A DNA stretch of 64,000 bases from Eubacterium_U album (GCF_025336545.1 NZ_JAODBU010000004.1:186001-250000), one strand, 5' to 3'; positions 8,351 through 17,441 are shown, counted from the first letter of the stretch. Numbers and translations: made by a program. Notes: generated from the sequence alone by a model not told the origin.

Positions 8351-9163
8351 ATGATACACAAAAAGATTAGTGTAAAGATAGGGGAGCATCATCCAACAGC
8401 TGAGATAACTACATATATGATTGGCAATTCAGAAGAATTGTACGATGGAAGATTAAGACCATTGATTATTATATGTCCGGGTGGCGGTTATGAGATGACG
8501 TCTGATAGAGAAGCTGAAGGAATTGCTTTAAAATTCATGGCTATGGGATATCATGCTGCAGTATTAAGATATTCGGTAAAACCGGCAGTTTATCCAACAG
8601 CATTATTACAGTTAGCAGCAACTGTTAAGTATTTTAGGGAAAACTCAGATAAATATTACATAGATGCAGACAAGATAATTATCTGTGGATTTTCAGCGGG
8701 TGGTCATTTGGTTGCAAGTTATGGAAATTCATGGAATAAAGCACAGTTTACAAATAACAGGGCAAATGGAAATGAAGTATGCAGACCTAATGCACAGATT
8801 TTGTGTTATCCGGTTATATCATCAGGTAAATATGGACATAAGGAATCAATAGAAAACCTTTTAGGAGACAGATTTGATGAACTTAATTATAAAATGTCCA
8901 TGGAAAAATATGTGAACAATGATACTCCACAGACTTTTATATGGCATTGCTTTGATGATGAGACAGTACCAGTAGAAAATTCATTAATGTTTGCAACAGC
9001 ATTAAGACAGCATAATATACCTACAGAATTACATGTGTTTGCAGGCGGAGCGCATGGAATCGGAACAGCAGGAGAACTTACAATGAGTTCTGACGGATAT
9101 GGAGTAGTAAAGGAATGTGAATGCTGGATGGATTTGGCAAATGCATGGATAAGGAATATATAA
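8351..9163 (+). CDS. Alpha/beta hydrolase, BD-FAE/acetyl esterase type
   Basis: 270 residues. The fold signature is LIIICPGGGYEMTSDRE (oxyanion loop, about 37-53), nucleophile elbow GFSAGGHL near 117, acid DDETVP near 201 and histidine in AGGAHGIG near 233. There is no signal peptide, so it is cytoplasmic. This family includes deacetylases of xylan-derived oligosaccharides and other small-ester hydrolases; the substrate cannot be read from the sequence. RBS AAAGGAAAGGA-type sequence precedes the ATG. It ends at a bidirectional terminator. Confidence 0.85.
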   Translation: MIHKKISVKIGEHHPTAEITTYMIGNSEELYDGRLRPLIIICPGGGYEMTSDREAEGIALKFMAMGYHAAVLRYSVKPAVYPTALLQLAATVKYFRENSDKYYIDADKIIICGFSAGGHLVASYGNSWNKAQFTNNRANGNEVCRPNAQILCYPVISSGKYGHKESIENLLGDRFDELNYKMSMEKYVNNDTPQTFIWHCFDDETVPVENSLMFATALRQHNIPTELHVFAGGAHGIGTAGELTMSSDGYGVVKECECWMDLANAWIRNI

Positions 9164-9200
9164 ATAGTTGAATGAGGTAAAAAAGTAATTAAAATAATAT

Positions 9201-9240
9201 AAAACCTCCTGTGATACATCTTAATATCACAGGAGGTTTT
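9201..9240. terminator. Bidirectional terminator between convergent hydrolase genes
   Basis: AAAACCTCCTGTGATA pairs perfectly with TATCACAGGAGGTTTT around an 8-base loop. It has A-runs on one side and T-runs on the other, so it can serve both the plus-strand esterase and the minus-strand hydrolase. Confidence 0.9.
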
Positions 9241-9244
9241 ATAT

Positions 9245-10147
9245 TTATTCTCTTGAAGTTTCAATTCCAAGTTTAATTTCTATAAATTTTAAAATATCAT
9301 CAAAAACTTCTTCTCTACCCGGTTCATTAAATAATTCATGTCTCATACCGGGATAGGTATTTGAAAAAGTATTCTGGAATCCTCTTTTCTTTAAAAGAAG
9401 TACGGATTCTTTAAATTTTTTATCGTTAATTTTGCAAGGATCATCATCACCGGAGATAAACATTATTTCTAAATCACGGTTTTTATTTTTATAGCCATCT
9501 TTATTGTAGACATACTGCATTAAAGAAAATAATGAGTAGTAGCCGTTTAGTGTGAAATCAAATCCACATCTTTCGTCTTTGTTATATTTGTCAACCTCAT
9601 AAAGGTCACTGCATAACCAGGCGTTTTTAATTCCATCTTTTTTAAATGGTTTTTCAAATGGTCCGTTTAACATCCTTGAAATAAAAGGACTTCTGTATCT
9701 GTTGCCAACAAAAACCTCCATAACGCGAATCAGAATTTTACCTAATTCTGTAAATGAATTTTCAGATGGTGAACCACATACAACTAAAGCATCAATTTTC
9801 TCTGAATGTTTCTTAATGTAACCTCTTACAAGAAGAGAACCCATACTGTGACCAATTAAAATTAATGGAAGATTAGGGTATTCTCTTTTTAAAAATGTAG
9901 TATAGTCGTCAATATCCTGAATAAGTCCCTTGTAACCATCTTCGCCAAAATATCCATAGTCGTCAGGAGTAAGAACATTTTCTCCGTGTCCTTTAATATC
10001 TGCAATTGCACAGATAAATCCTTTATCACTGAAATATTTAAGTACATGGTTGTAACGATTACGGTGTTCACACATACCGTGAACAAATTCTATAATTCCT
10101 ATTGCCTCCATATCTCCGGGAGGCAACATTATAGTTGCAGGTCTCAT
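9245..10147 (-). CDS. Alpha/beta hydrolase, monoacylglycerol lipase/lysophospholipase type
   Basis: About 300 residues. The serine hydrolase features are GIIEFVHGMCEHRNRY near the N-terminus (oxyanion region HGMCEH), the nucleophile in LIGHSMGSLL, the aspartate in SGDDDPC and the histidine in GMRHELFNE. This matches the Hydrolase_4 group that cleaves monoglycerides or lysolipids. An upstream ATG at 10159 exists, but the ATG at 10147 has GGAGA at good spacing and gives the typical start, so I chose it. No signal peptide is visible. It lies downstream of the ABC-F gene on the same strand, 84 bases away. Confidence 0.82.
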   Translation of the reverse strand: MRPATIMLPPGDMEAIGIIEFVHGMCEHRNRYNHVLKYFSDKGFICAIADIKGHGENVLTPDDYGYFGEDGYKGLIQDIDDYTTFLKREYPNLPLILIGHSMGSLLVRGYIKKHSEKIDALVVCGSPSENSFTELGKILIRVMEVFVGNRYRSPFISRMLNGPFEKPFKKDGIKNAWLCSDLYEVDKYNKDERCGFDFTLNGYYSLFSLMQYVYNKDGYKNKNRDLEIMFISGDDDPCKINDKKFKESVLLLKKRGFQNTFSNTYPGMRHELFNEPGREEVFDDILKFIEIKLGIETSRE

Positions 10148-10231
10148 AATATTCTCCATTCTATTACATCATAAAAGTAATATGAATTGTAATGAAAATG
10201 ATATTTAACAATATATCGTAGTAATACTAAA

Positions 10232-11866
10232 TTAGTTATCAGAATCCTGACCGTCCATTGTATATACAGTACGCTTTCTTGCCATTTCGTCATTTTCAAG
10301 ATATTCATCATAAGTAGTAACTTTATCGATTAATTTACCGTTTACAATTTCAATGATACGGTTAGCTGTTGTCTGAACTACCTGATGATCTCTTGAAGAG
10401 AATAATAATACGCCAGGGAATTTGATTAATCCGTTGTTAAGTGCTGTAATACTTTCCATGTCTAAATGGTCAGTAGGTTCGTCAATAATTAAAACATTAG
10501 CACCTGAAATCATAAGCTTTGATAACATAACTCTAACCTTTTCACCACCGGATAAAACTCTAACTTTCTTAACACCGTCTTCGCCGGCAAATAACATTCT
10601 TCCAAGGAATCCTCTTACATATGTAGGATCTTTAATCTCAGAATACTGTGTTAACCAGTCAACAATAATGTCGTCACAATCGAAATCTTTTGTGTTGTCC
10701 TTAGGGAAATATGACTGTGAAGTCGTAATTCCCCATTTATATGAACCTTCATCAGGTTCCATTTCGCCTGCTAAAATCTGGAATAATGTTGTTTTAGCAA
10801 GTCCGTTAGAACCTACAAAAGCGATTTTGTCTTCATGTCCAACTACAAATGAGATGTCGTCTAATACTTTAACACCATCAATTGTCTTTGATAAATGTTC
10901 TACAGTTAATACTTCATTTCCAATTTCACGGGCAGGACGGAAATCAATATATGGATATTTACGGCTTGATGGTTTAATGTCGTCAAGTTCGATTTTTTCC
11001 AAAGCACGTTTTCTTGATGTTGCCTGTTTTGATTTAGAAGCATTAGCACTGAATCGCTGAATGAAGTCCTGCAATTCTTTGATTTTTTCTTCTTTCTTTC
11101 TGTTAGCTTCTTTCATCTGCTTAACGATTAACTGACTTGATTCATACCAGAAATCATAGTTTCCGGCATAAAGCTGAATCTTAGCATAATCAATGTCTGC
11201 AATCTGAGTGCAGACTTTATTTAAAAAGTATCTGTCATGAGATACAACAATAACTGTGTTGTCAAAATTGATTAAGAATTCTTCTAACCATCCGATAGCA
11301 TCTAAGTCTAAGTGGTTTGTAGGTTCGTCAAGAAGAAGAATATCAGGGTTACCAAATAATGCCTGGGCAAGTAATACTTTAACCTTTAAATTACCGTTTA
11401 AATCTTTCATTGTGCTGTAATGGTATTCTGTATCTACACCTAAACCATTTAAAAGAGTAGCGGCATCACTTTCAGCTTCCCATCCGTTCATTTCTGCAAA
11501 CTCACCTTCTAATTCTGAAGCACGGATTCCATCTTCATCACTAAAATCAGGCTTTGCATAAATGGCATCTTTTTCTTTCATAATTTCGTATAATCTCTGG
11601 TTACCCATAATAACAGTATCAAGAACAGTATATTCATCATACTGGAAGTGATCCTGCTTTAAGAATGAAAGACGCTCACCCGGAGTTATAATAACTTCAC
11701 CGCTTGTTGGCTCAAGTTCACCTGTGAGAATTTTTAAAAATGTTGATTTACCGGCACCGTTAGCACCAATTAATCCGTAACAGTTACCCGGTGTAAATTT
11801 AATATTTACGTCTTCAAATAAGGCTTTCTTGCCAAATCTCAATGAAACATTACTTGTACTTATCAT
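10232..11866 (-). CDS. ABC-F family ATPase (YkpA/YbiT type)
   Basis: 544 residues with two ATP-binding domains and no membrane segments, the layout of ABC-F translation factors. Domain 1 has Walker A GANGAGKST (34-42) and EPTNHLD (about 181). The linker (about 245-310) is rich in K and E (PtIM region). Domain 2 starts near 318. Departures from consensus are visible: the domain 1 signature reads LNGNLK instead of LSGGQ, the domain 2 Walker A reads GSNGLAKTT (352-360), and its Walker B is followed by EPTDHLD. Such divergence is, as I recall, a trait of the YkpA/YbiT branch. Members act on ribosomes; a resistance role cannot be inferred. RBS GAGAGG precedes the ATG. Confidence 0.88.
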   Translation of the reverse strand: MISTSNVSLRFGKKALFEDVNIKFTPGNCYGLIGANGAGKSTFLKILTGELEPTSGEVIITPGERLSFLKQDHFQYDEYTVLDTVIMGNQRLYEIMKEKDAIYAKPDFSDEDGIRASELEGEFAEMNGWEAESDAATLLNGLGVDTEYHYSTMKDLNGNLKVKVLLAQALFGNPDILLLDEPTNHLDLDAIGWLEEFLINFDNTVIVVSHDRYFLNKVCTQIADIDYAKIQLYAGNYDFWYESSQLIVKQMKEANRKKEEKIKELQDFIQRFSANASKSKQATSRKRALEKIELDDIKPSSRKYPYIDFRPAREIGNEVLTVEHLSKTIDGVKVLDDISFVVGHEDKIAFVGSNGLAKTTLFQILAGEMEPDEGSYKWGITTSQSYFPKDNTKDFDCDDIIVDWLTQYSEIKDPTYVRGFLGRMLFAGEDGVKKVRVLSGGEKVRVMLSKLMISGANVLIIDEPTDHLDMESITALNNGLIKFPGVLLFSSRDHQVVQTTANRIIEIVNGKLIDKVTTYDEYLENDEMARKRTVYTMDGQDSDN

Positions 11867-11918
11867 TTAATATTACCTCTCATGAATTTATAATACTCAA
11901 AAATTTTCCGTAAATTAG

Positions 11919-11947
11919 AGTATATCAGTTTTTATGTATTAAAGCAA
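11919..11947 (-). promoter_or_regulatory. Promoter of the ABC-F gene
   Basis: On the minus strand TTGCTT (11947-11942) and TATACT (11924-11919) are 17 bases apart, about 55 bases upstream of the start codon. Confidence 0.55.
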
Positions 11948-12065
11948 CGGTGAAAAATACATATAAATAGGAAAATAAAATTTTGAAAAATAGCAATTGT
12001 GACAATGAAAAATAAAATTATAAGGATGTAAAATTAAATTCAAGGTTTCTCTTATATTTTTACTA

Positions 12066-12074
12066 TGATATAAT
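12066..12074 (+). promoter_or_regulatory. Extended -10 promoter of the GH13-like gene
   Basis: TGATATAAT at 12066-12074 is an extended -10 with a perfect TATAAT. No good -35 is seen, as expected for this type. It leaves a leader of about 105 bases that holds the three-way junction. The rest of the 11867-12186 gap is AT-rich with no gene. Confidence 0.5.
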
Positions 12075-12090
12075 TACATTTGTATTAGGG

Positions 12091-12152
12091 TCTGTAATAA
12101 GCAATAATGTATTGCGTAAACAACAAAAGCTTAAGTTTACTTACAGATTTTT
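12091..12152 (+). ncRNA. Three-way junction in the leader of the GH13-like gene
   Basis: Three perfect stems: TCTGTAA/TTACAGA (12091-12097 with 12141-12147), GCAATA/TATTGC (12101-12106 with 12110-12115) and GTAAAC/GTTTAC (12116-12121 with 12135-12140). The last two abut without unpaired bases. A T-run follows the closing stem, so it could act as a terminator or attenuator. I do not recognise a known RNA class. Confidence 0.45.
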
Positions 12153-12186
12153 ATGATAAAAATGGTCAGCAAATCAAGGAGGCAGC

Positions 12187-14007
12187 ATGGATATAACTAA
12201 TATAAAAATCACAAGAGGAAACCCTTTAATAATGGGGGCAAGCGTAATTGGAAATAAAGTTAATTTTGCAATTACCGCAAAGAATACAAGTCAGTGTAAA
12301 GTGATTCTTTATGACAGAGAGACAGGAAAAGAAGAACAATTATCATTTGAGGCTTCTCAGGTTATAGGCAATGTTCATGCAATGTCAGTAGAAGGTTTGG
12401 ATTATAGAAAATACGACTATAATTTTATTGTTGATGGAAATATTGTAACTGATTTATATGCAAAGTCGCTTTCAGGAAAGAAAGAATGGGGAGTACAGCC
12501 ACAAAATTTAAGAGGAACAATTATAGATGATGATTATGATTGGGAAGGTGATGGCCCATTGCATCATCCATTTGATGAAACAATAATATATCGTTTGCAT
12601 GTAAGAGGGTTTACAAAGCATAAGAGTGCAAAGTCAAAGCATCCGGGAACATATCTTGGAATTGTAGATAAGATTCCGTATTTAAAGGAACTTGGAATTA
12701 CAATGATAGAACTTATGCCGGCATATGAATTTAATGAAGTATATGTTGAAAAACAGCCGACGTCAATGAAAGGTAGCTTTAGTATTCCTAATGAAAAATT
12801 AAATTATTGGGGATATACCGATGGATATATTTTTTCTCCAAAGGCTTCTTACGCTTATGCTAAGGAATCAGGCAGTGAAGTAGATGAATTTAAATATATG
12901 GTAAAGGAACTTCATAAGAACGGAATAGAAGTTTCAATGGAATTTTTCTTCCCGGAAGGAACGAATCCAACACTAATTTTAGATTGCCTTCATTATTGGG
13001 TTATGAGTTATCACATAGATGGAATTCATGCAAATTGTGAGCCGGCGGTTATGAAGATGATTCAGACGGATAATTTGTTATCAGATACAAAGATTTTTAC
13101 ATATAGTTTTGCTGCAGATACGGATTTTTATAATGACAGACCTGAAATAAAGAACCTTGCTAATTTTAACGATGATTTTATGGTGACAGCAAGAAGATTC
13201 CTTAAAGGGGATGAGGATATGCTTAATACCATTTCATATAAGATTAAGGCAAATCCACCGGGAGTAGCCTATGTAAATTATGTGGCAAATCATAACACAT
13301 TTACATTGTTTGACATGGTTTCATATGACAGAAAATATAATGAAGACAATGGTGAAAATAACAATGATGGTGCAGTATACAATTATAGCTGGAATTGTGG
13401 ATTTGAAGGTGAAACCCGCAAGAAAAAGGTAATGGATCTTAGAAAGAAGCAGATGAAAAATGCTTTGGCATTAGTATTACTTAGTCAGGGAGTACCGATG
13501 ATTTATGCAGGAGATGAGATGTGCAATTCTCAGAAGGGAAACAACAATCCTTATTGTCTTGACAATGAAATTTCATGGACAAACTGGAATACTAATGCAT
13601 GTGCAAAAGAAATATTTGCATATACAAAGGCAATGATAAAGTTTAGAAAAGAACATAAGATTTTACACATGCCTGAAGAATTAAGATTAATGGACTATAA
13701 ATCATATGGACTTCCGGATATGTCATATCATGGAAGTAAAGCGTGGTATCCGGATTTCGCACATATTAACAGACATTTTTCTGCTATGTATTGCGGAGTA
13801 TACGCCATGGAGGCAGGAAGAGACGAAGAGGCAGATGTGTATGTAGCCTATAATATGCATTGGGAACCACAGAAATTTGGAATCCCATCAGCAAGAAAAA
13901 AGAAAAAATGGGAATTATTATGCACAACTGATTCAAATACAGCTTACGATGGTGACAGAATATTTACTGCCCAACCAAGGAGTGTGGCAATTTTAATTGC
14001 AAAATAA
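12187..14007 (+). CDS. GlgX/isoamylase-like GH13 protein lacking catalytic residues
   Basis: 606 residues. Residues 1-110 look like a CBM48-type N-terminal domain; 130-500 align with the GlgX/isoamylase barrel (ETIIYRLHVRGFTKH; YNEDNGENNNDGAVYNYSWN; LLSQGVPMIYAGDEMCNSQK; GNNNPYCLDNEISWTNW), followed by a C-terminal beta domain. The four GH13 motifs are degenerate. Motif I reads VSMEFFFP (249-256) instead of a DVVxNH form. Motif II reads DGIHAN (278-283) where DGFRxD carries the nucleophile. Motif III has no Glu (KIFTYSF, 302-308). Motif IV reads VANHN (366-370) instead of VxxHD. I therefore infer it cannot hydrolyse alpha-glucan but may bind it or regulate glycogen enzymes. No signal peptide. 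RBS AAGGAGG is strong. No other glycogen gene is adjacent. Confidence 0.85.
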   Translation: MDITNIKITRGNPLIMGASVIGNKVNFAITAKNTSQCKVILYDRETGKEEQLSFEASQVIGNVHAMSVEGLDYRKYDYNFIVDGNIVTDLYAKSLSGKKEWGVQPQNLRGTIIDDDYDWEGDGPLHHPFDETIIYRLHVRGFTKHKSAKSKHPGTYLGIVDKIPYLKELGITMIELMPAYEFNEVYVEKQPTSMKGSFSIPNEKLNYWGYTDGYIFSPKASYAYAKESGSEVDEFKYMVKELHKNGIEVSMEFFFPEGTNPTLILDCLHYWVMSYHIDGIHANCEPAVMKMIQTDNLLSDTKIFTYSFAADTDFYNDRPEIKNLANFNDDFMVTARRFLKGDEDMLNTISYKIKANPPGVAYVNYVANHNTFTLFDMVSYDRKYNEDNGENNNDGAVYNYSWNCGFEGETRKKKVMDLRKKQMKNALALVLLSQGVPMIYAGDEMCNSQKGNNNPYCLDNEISWTNWNTNACAKEIFAYTKAMIKFRKEHKILHMPEELRLMDYKSYGLPDMSYHGSKAWYPDFAHINRHFSAMYCGVYAMEAGRDEEADVYVAYNMHWEPQKFGIPSARKKKKWELLCTTDSNTAYDGDRIFTAQPRSVAILIAK

Positions 14008-14020
14008 TACTAGAAAGGAA

Positions 14021-14050
14021 AAGCCAATTACAATTTAATGTAATTGGCTT
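14021..14050 (+). terminator. Hairpin after the GH13-like gene
   Basis: AAGCCAATTACA pairs perfectly with TGTAATTGGCTT around ATTTAA. The T-run is poor (CTTATACATAA), so it may be a weak terminator or a transcript-end stabiliser just before the TraX-like gene. Confidence 0.55.
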
Positions 14051-14097
14051 ATACATAATCTATGAATTTTCAGGAATTAAATAAAAAAGGAATGGGG

Positions 14098-14832
14098 ATG
14101 TATATTGATTTGGATAAATATGGACTATCCTCATTTGCCTTAAAAATTATAGCTGTAGTGACTATGCTTATTGACCATATTGCTATGGCTTTTTTAGCGC
14201 AAGGCAGTAGTTTATATATGGTAATGAGAAGTATTGGAAGATTGAGTTTTCCTATATATTGCTTTTTACTTGTTGAAGGATTTTATCACACAAGAGATAA
14301 GAAAAAACATTTATATAGGCTTTTGCTATTTGCTGTTGTTTCGGAAGTACCTTACGATATGATACATGGACATTTTATAAATCTATTAGGTCAGAGCGTA
14401 ATGGTAGGACTGCTTATAGGCTATATAATGATATGGATTTTATATAATATATCAATGTTTAGAATAAGATATCCAAAAATCTTATTAAAAGTATTTAGTT
14501 TTGGTACATTAAATTGGATTACCCAGTTAATTGCTGTATTTGGCGCTATGGGACTTGCATATATGCTAAAGGTTACTTACAGTTATACAGGAATTTTACT
14601 TATATTCTTTTTCTATACATTTAGAGAATATCATATAGGAAAAGCAATTGGAAATATGGTATTTAATATGGGATTTTATTCTTTGGGTATTCAATGGCTT
14701 GGAAGTTTAAGTGTTATTCCTATTGCCTTTTATAATGGAAAAAGAGGAAAATATAAATGGAAATGGTTTTTCTACCTTTTCTATCCGGTTCACTTGTTTG
14801 TACTGGCTGTAATTAAAATAGTTGTCTATTAA
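14098..14832 (+). CDS. TraX-like membrane protein
   Basis: About 244 residues with many hydrophobic segments. The opening LSSFALKIIAVVTMLIDHIA and the later RSIGRLSFPIYCFLLVEGF are typical of the TraX family. TraX was named for N-acetylation of F-pilin; chromosomal Firmicute members are membrane acyltransferase-like proteins of unknown substrate. No conjugation genes are nearby, so a pilin role is not supported. An in-frame ATG at 14062 has no RBS and lies just past a hairpin; the ATG at 14098 has AAGGA at good spacing, so I prefer it. Confidence 0.78.
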   Translation: MYIDLDKYGLSSFALKIIAVVTMLIDHIAMAFLAQGSSLYMVMRSIGRLSFPIYCFLLVEGFYHTRDKKKHLYRLLLFAVVSEVPYDMIHGHFINLLGQSVMVGLLIGYIMIWILYNISMFRIRYPKILLKVFSFGTLNWITQLIAVFGAMGLAYMLKVTYSYTGILLIFFFYTFREYHIGKAIGNMVFNMGFYSLGIQWLGSLSVIPIAFYNGKRGKYKWKWFFYLFYPVHLFVLAVIKIVVY

Positions 14833-14856
14833 AAAGGTTTGTGTTATAGTACTCGA

Positions 14857-14885
14857 TTGGAACTAAAAAATTATTAAACTAAAAT
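14857..14885 (+). promoter_or_regulatory. Promoter of the MATE transporter gene
   Basis: TTGGAA and TAAAAT are separated by 17 bases, about 60 bases before the start codon at 14947. Confidence 0.5.
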
Positions 14886-14946
14886 TATTATAGATTGTTA
14901 TATACTTAATATTTTAATAATCATGAGATAGCAGCTTGGAGGAAAA

Positions 14947-16338
14947 ATGAGTCAGGAAATAGCAACAGAAGTAAAAGAAGAAAATAAAATGGGAACAATG
15001 CCTGTAGGTAAACTGATTTTTAATATGTCATTGCCTATGATGGTATCAATGCTTGTTCAAGCATTGTACAATATTGTGGATAGTATATTTGTTGCCAAAT
15101 TGTCAGAAAATGCGTTGACAGCAGTTTCGTTAGCGTTTCCATTACAGACATTGTTAATTGCAGTGGGAGCAGGTACCGGAGTTGGTATGAACGCTTTATT
15201 ATCAAAGTCATTGGGAGAAAAGAATTTTAAAAAGGCAAATGACACGGCGGCAAATGCAGCAGTATTATATATTTTAAGTTATATTTTATTCTTGATTTTA
15301 GGATTTAGTGTTGTTAAACCTTTTTATTTAAGTCAGATTGGCAATGCAGATGTTGAAATAATGGAAATGGGAATTGAATATTTGAGTACAGTTATGATTT
15401 TCTCATTTGGGTTATTTACACAGTTTTTCTTTGAACGTTTATTAACATCAACAGGAAGAACTATTTTCAGCATGACATCACAGCTTACAGGTGCAGTAAC
15501 TAATATTATTTTAGACCCTATTTTAATATTCGGTTTATTTGGGGCACCAAAAATGGGTGTTACAGGTGCGGCGATTGCGACAGTTATTGGACAGTGTGTT
15601 GCAGGAATTGTGGCAGCCGCATGTAATCATAAATATAATCATGATGTTAAATTAAGCTTTAAAGGATTTAAACCGGACTTAAAAATTATTGGAACAATAT
15701 ATGCAGTAGGTGTTCCATCTATTATTATGCAGTCAATAGGTTCAATTATGACATATTGCATGAACCGCATTTTAATAGAATTTTCATCGACGGCAACGGC
15801 TGTTTTTGGTGTTTACTTCAAATTACAGAGTTTCTTCTTTATGCCTGTATTTGGATTGAACAACGGAATTACACCTATTATTGCTTATAATTATGGAGCA
15901 AAGCAGAGAAAACGTATGATTCATACCATTAAATTAAGTATGGCAGTAGCATTTTGTCTGACGTTTGTTGGATTTATAGCATTTGAAGCAATACCACAGG
16001 TACTTCTTGGAATGTTTAATTCTTCACAACAGCTGTTAGAAATTGGTATACCGGCACTTAGAATAATAGGAATTCATTTCTTAATTGCATGGTTCTGTAT
16101 CGTTGCGGGAACAGTATTTCAGGCTTTAGGAAAAGCGGTATTTAGTATGATAGTTTCTATTATGCGTCAGTTATTTGTTTTAGTACCGGCAGCATATATT
16201 CTTGCAAAAGTAGGCGGATTACATGCAGTATGGTGGTCATTCCCAATTGCAGAAATTATTTCGTTGGCAGTATCACTTACATTTTTAATAAGGATTTATA
16301 ATACAATCATAAAGAAATTACCGGAAGGAAGAGCATAG
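14947..16338 (+). CDS. MATE family efflux transporter
   Basis: 463 residues with about 12 transmembrane helices in two homologous halves. The first helix region carries MSLPMMVSMLVQALYNIVDS, and the second half GVPSIIMQSIGSIMTYCMNR with NNGITPIIAYNYGAKQ, the typical MATE pattern. MATE proteins export cationic drugs or metabolites using Na+ or H+ gradients in the cytoplasmic membrane. The specificity is unknown. RBS TTGGAGG is strong. A histidine phosphatase gene follows after 14 bases and is probably cotranscribed. Confidence 0.92.
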   Translation: MSQEIATEVKEENKMGTMPVGKLIFNMSLPMMVSMLVQALYNIVDSIFVAKLSENALTAVSLAFPLQTLLIAVGAGTGVGMNALLSKSLGEKNFKKANDTAANAAVLYILSYILFLILGFSVVKPFYLSQIGNADVEIMEMGIEYLSTVMIFSFGLFTQFFFERLLTSTGRTIFSMTSQLTGAVTNIILDPILIFGLFGAPKMGVTGAAIATVIGQCVAGIVAAACNHKYNHDVKLSFKGFKPDLKIIGTIYAVGVPSIIMQSIGSIMTYCMNRILIEFSSTATAVFGVYFKLQSFFFMPVFGLNNGITPIIAYNYGAKQRKRMIHTIKLSMAVAFCLTFVGFIAFEAIPQVLLGMFNSSQQLLEIGIPALRIIGIHFLIAWFCIVAGTVFQALGKAVFSMIVSIMRQLFVLVPAAYILAKVGGLHAVWWSFPIAEIISLAVSLTFLIRIYNTIIKKLPEGRA

Positions 16339-16352
16339 TTTAGGAGGCAAAA

Positions 16353-16901
16353 ATGCTTTACATAATGCGACATGGAAAAACTGAATGGAATGAATTACAT
16401 AAACTTCAGGGAAGAACAGATATACCATTAAATGAAGAAGGAAGACAGATGGCAAAAATTGCCGGGGAAAAATATAAAGATATTAATTTTGATGTATGTT
16501 ATTGTTCACCTTTAGTAAGGGCAAAAGAAACAGCCAAATTGGTTCTTGAAGGAAGAAATGTTCCTATTATATATGATGACAGATTAAAAGAGATGAGCTT
16601 TGGAATATATGAAGGAATGGAAAATCCGGCGAAAGCGACAGATAGTCCTATTCGTACATTTTTTAAAGAACCTGAAAAATACAAAGGAGTTAAGGAAGGC
16701 GAAACATTTTATGAGTTGTTTAAACGAACAGGAGAATTCCTTAAAGAAGTTGTTATGCCTGATTTAAATGAAGGAAAAGATGTTCTTATTGTAGGGCATG
16801 GAGCAATGAATTCAAGTATTGTGTGTCAGATTAGAAACCTTCCTTTAAGCAAATTTTGGGACGCAGGTATAGAAAATTGTAAATTAATGAAATTAAAATA
16901 G
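16353..16901 (+). CDS. Histidine phosphatase family protein
   Basis: 182 residues. The phosphohistidine motif RHGKTEWN is at residues 6-13, the second arginine lies in SPLVRAKETA (about 54), the catalytic Glu in EMSFGIYEGME (about 84-94) and the second histidine in IVGHGAMN (about 150). These are features of the cofactor-dependent phosphoglycerate mutase/CobC-like family, which dephosphorylates small metabolites. The substrate is unknown. RBS TAGGAGG is strong and it follows the MATE gene closely. Confidence 0.85.
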   Translation: MLYIMRHGKTEWNELHKLQGRTDIPLNEEGRQMAKIAGEKYKDINFDVCYCSPLVRAKETAKLVLEGRNVPIIYDDRLKEMSFGIYEGMENPAKATDSPIRTFFKEPEKYKGVKEGETFYELFKRTGEFLKEVVMPDLNEGKDVLIVGHGAMNSSIVCQIRNLPLSKFWDAGIENCKLMKLK

Positions 16902-16912
16902 TAATAGTAAAG

Positions 16913-16946
16913 ACCCTCTTATTAAATAAAGTAAGAGGGTATTTGT
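16913..16946. terminator. Bidirectional terminator between phosphatase gene and luxS
   Basis: ACCCTCTTA (16913-16921) pairs with TAAGAGGGT (16932-16940) around a 10-base loop, between convergent genes. Confidence 0.75.
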
Positions 16947-16964
16947 TATATATAACAATATATT

Positions 16965-17441
16965 TTATTCAGGATAAACTAATTGCTCAGGAGTAATATT
17001 TGATAAAATGTCATAATATTTTGCAGCAATAAATTTAGCCATATATAAATTTAAATCAAGATAATTTCCACAGTCTCTTGCACTTGCACCCGGAATATCA
17101 CCTTCATAGTTCTTTATAAATAGGAACATATCTTTTACAAGCTGCAATACATCATTAGAAGTGAGGTCTCCGGCAAGAATCATATAGAAACCTGTTCTAC
17201 ATCCCATTGGTCCAAAATATATAGTTTTATTGCCCCACTCAAAGTTGTTTCTAAGGTAAGTTGCGCCAAGATGTTCTATTGTATGAATTTCGGCAGTATT
17301 CATAACAGGTTCATAATTTGGACGGGTAATTCTAAGGTCAAATGTTGTAAGAACATTATCGCCTACTTTATCTTTTCTTGAAACGTAGACACCCGGTAAT
17401 AATTTCAGGTGGTTTATTGTAAAACTTGTTATTTTATTCAT
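16965..17441 (-). CDS. luxS: S-ribosylhomocysteine lyase (LuxS)
   Basis: 158 residues, the usual length. LuxS cleaves S-ribosylhomocysteine to homocysteine and the autoinducer-2 precursor DPD. The metal-binding HTIEH motif is at residues 53-57, the catalytic Cys in GPMGCRTG is residue 81, and the third metal ligand is the Cys of SARDCGNYLD. An upstream in-frame ATG would add seven residues, but ACGGAGG sits just before the shorter start (17441), giving MNKITSF. On the minus strand TATAAT at 17501-17496 may be its -10, overlapping the divergent TetR promoter. No pfs gene is adjacent. Confidence 0.95.
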   Translation of the reverse strand: MNKITSFTINHLKLLPGVYVSRKDKVGDNVLTTFDLRITRPNYEPVMNTAEIHTIEHLGATYLRNNFEWGNKTIYFGPMGCRTGFYMILAGDLTSNDVLQLVKDMFLFIKNYEGDIPGASARDCGNYLDLNLYMAKFIAAKYYDILSNITPEQLVYPE

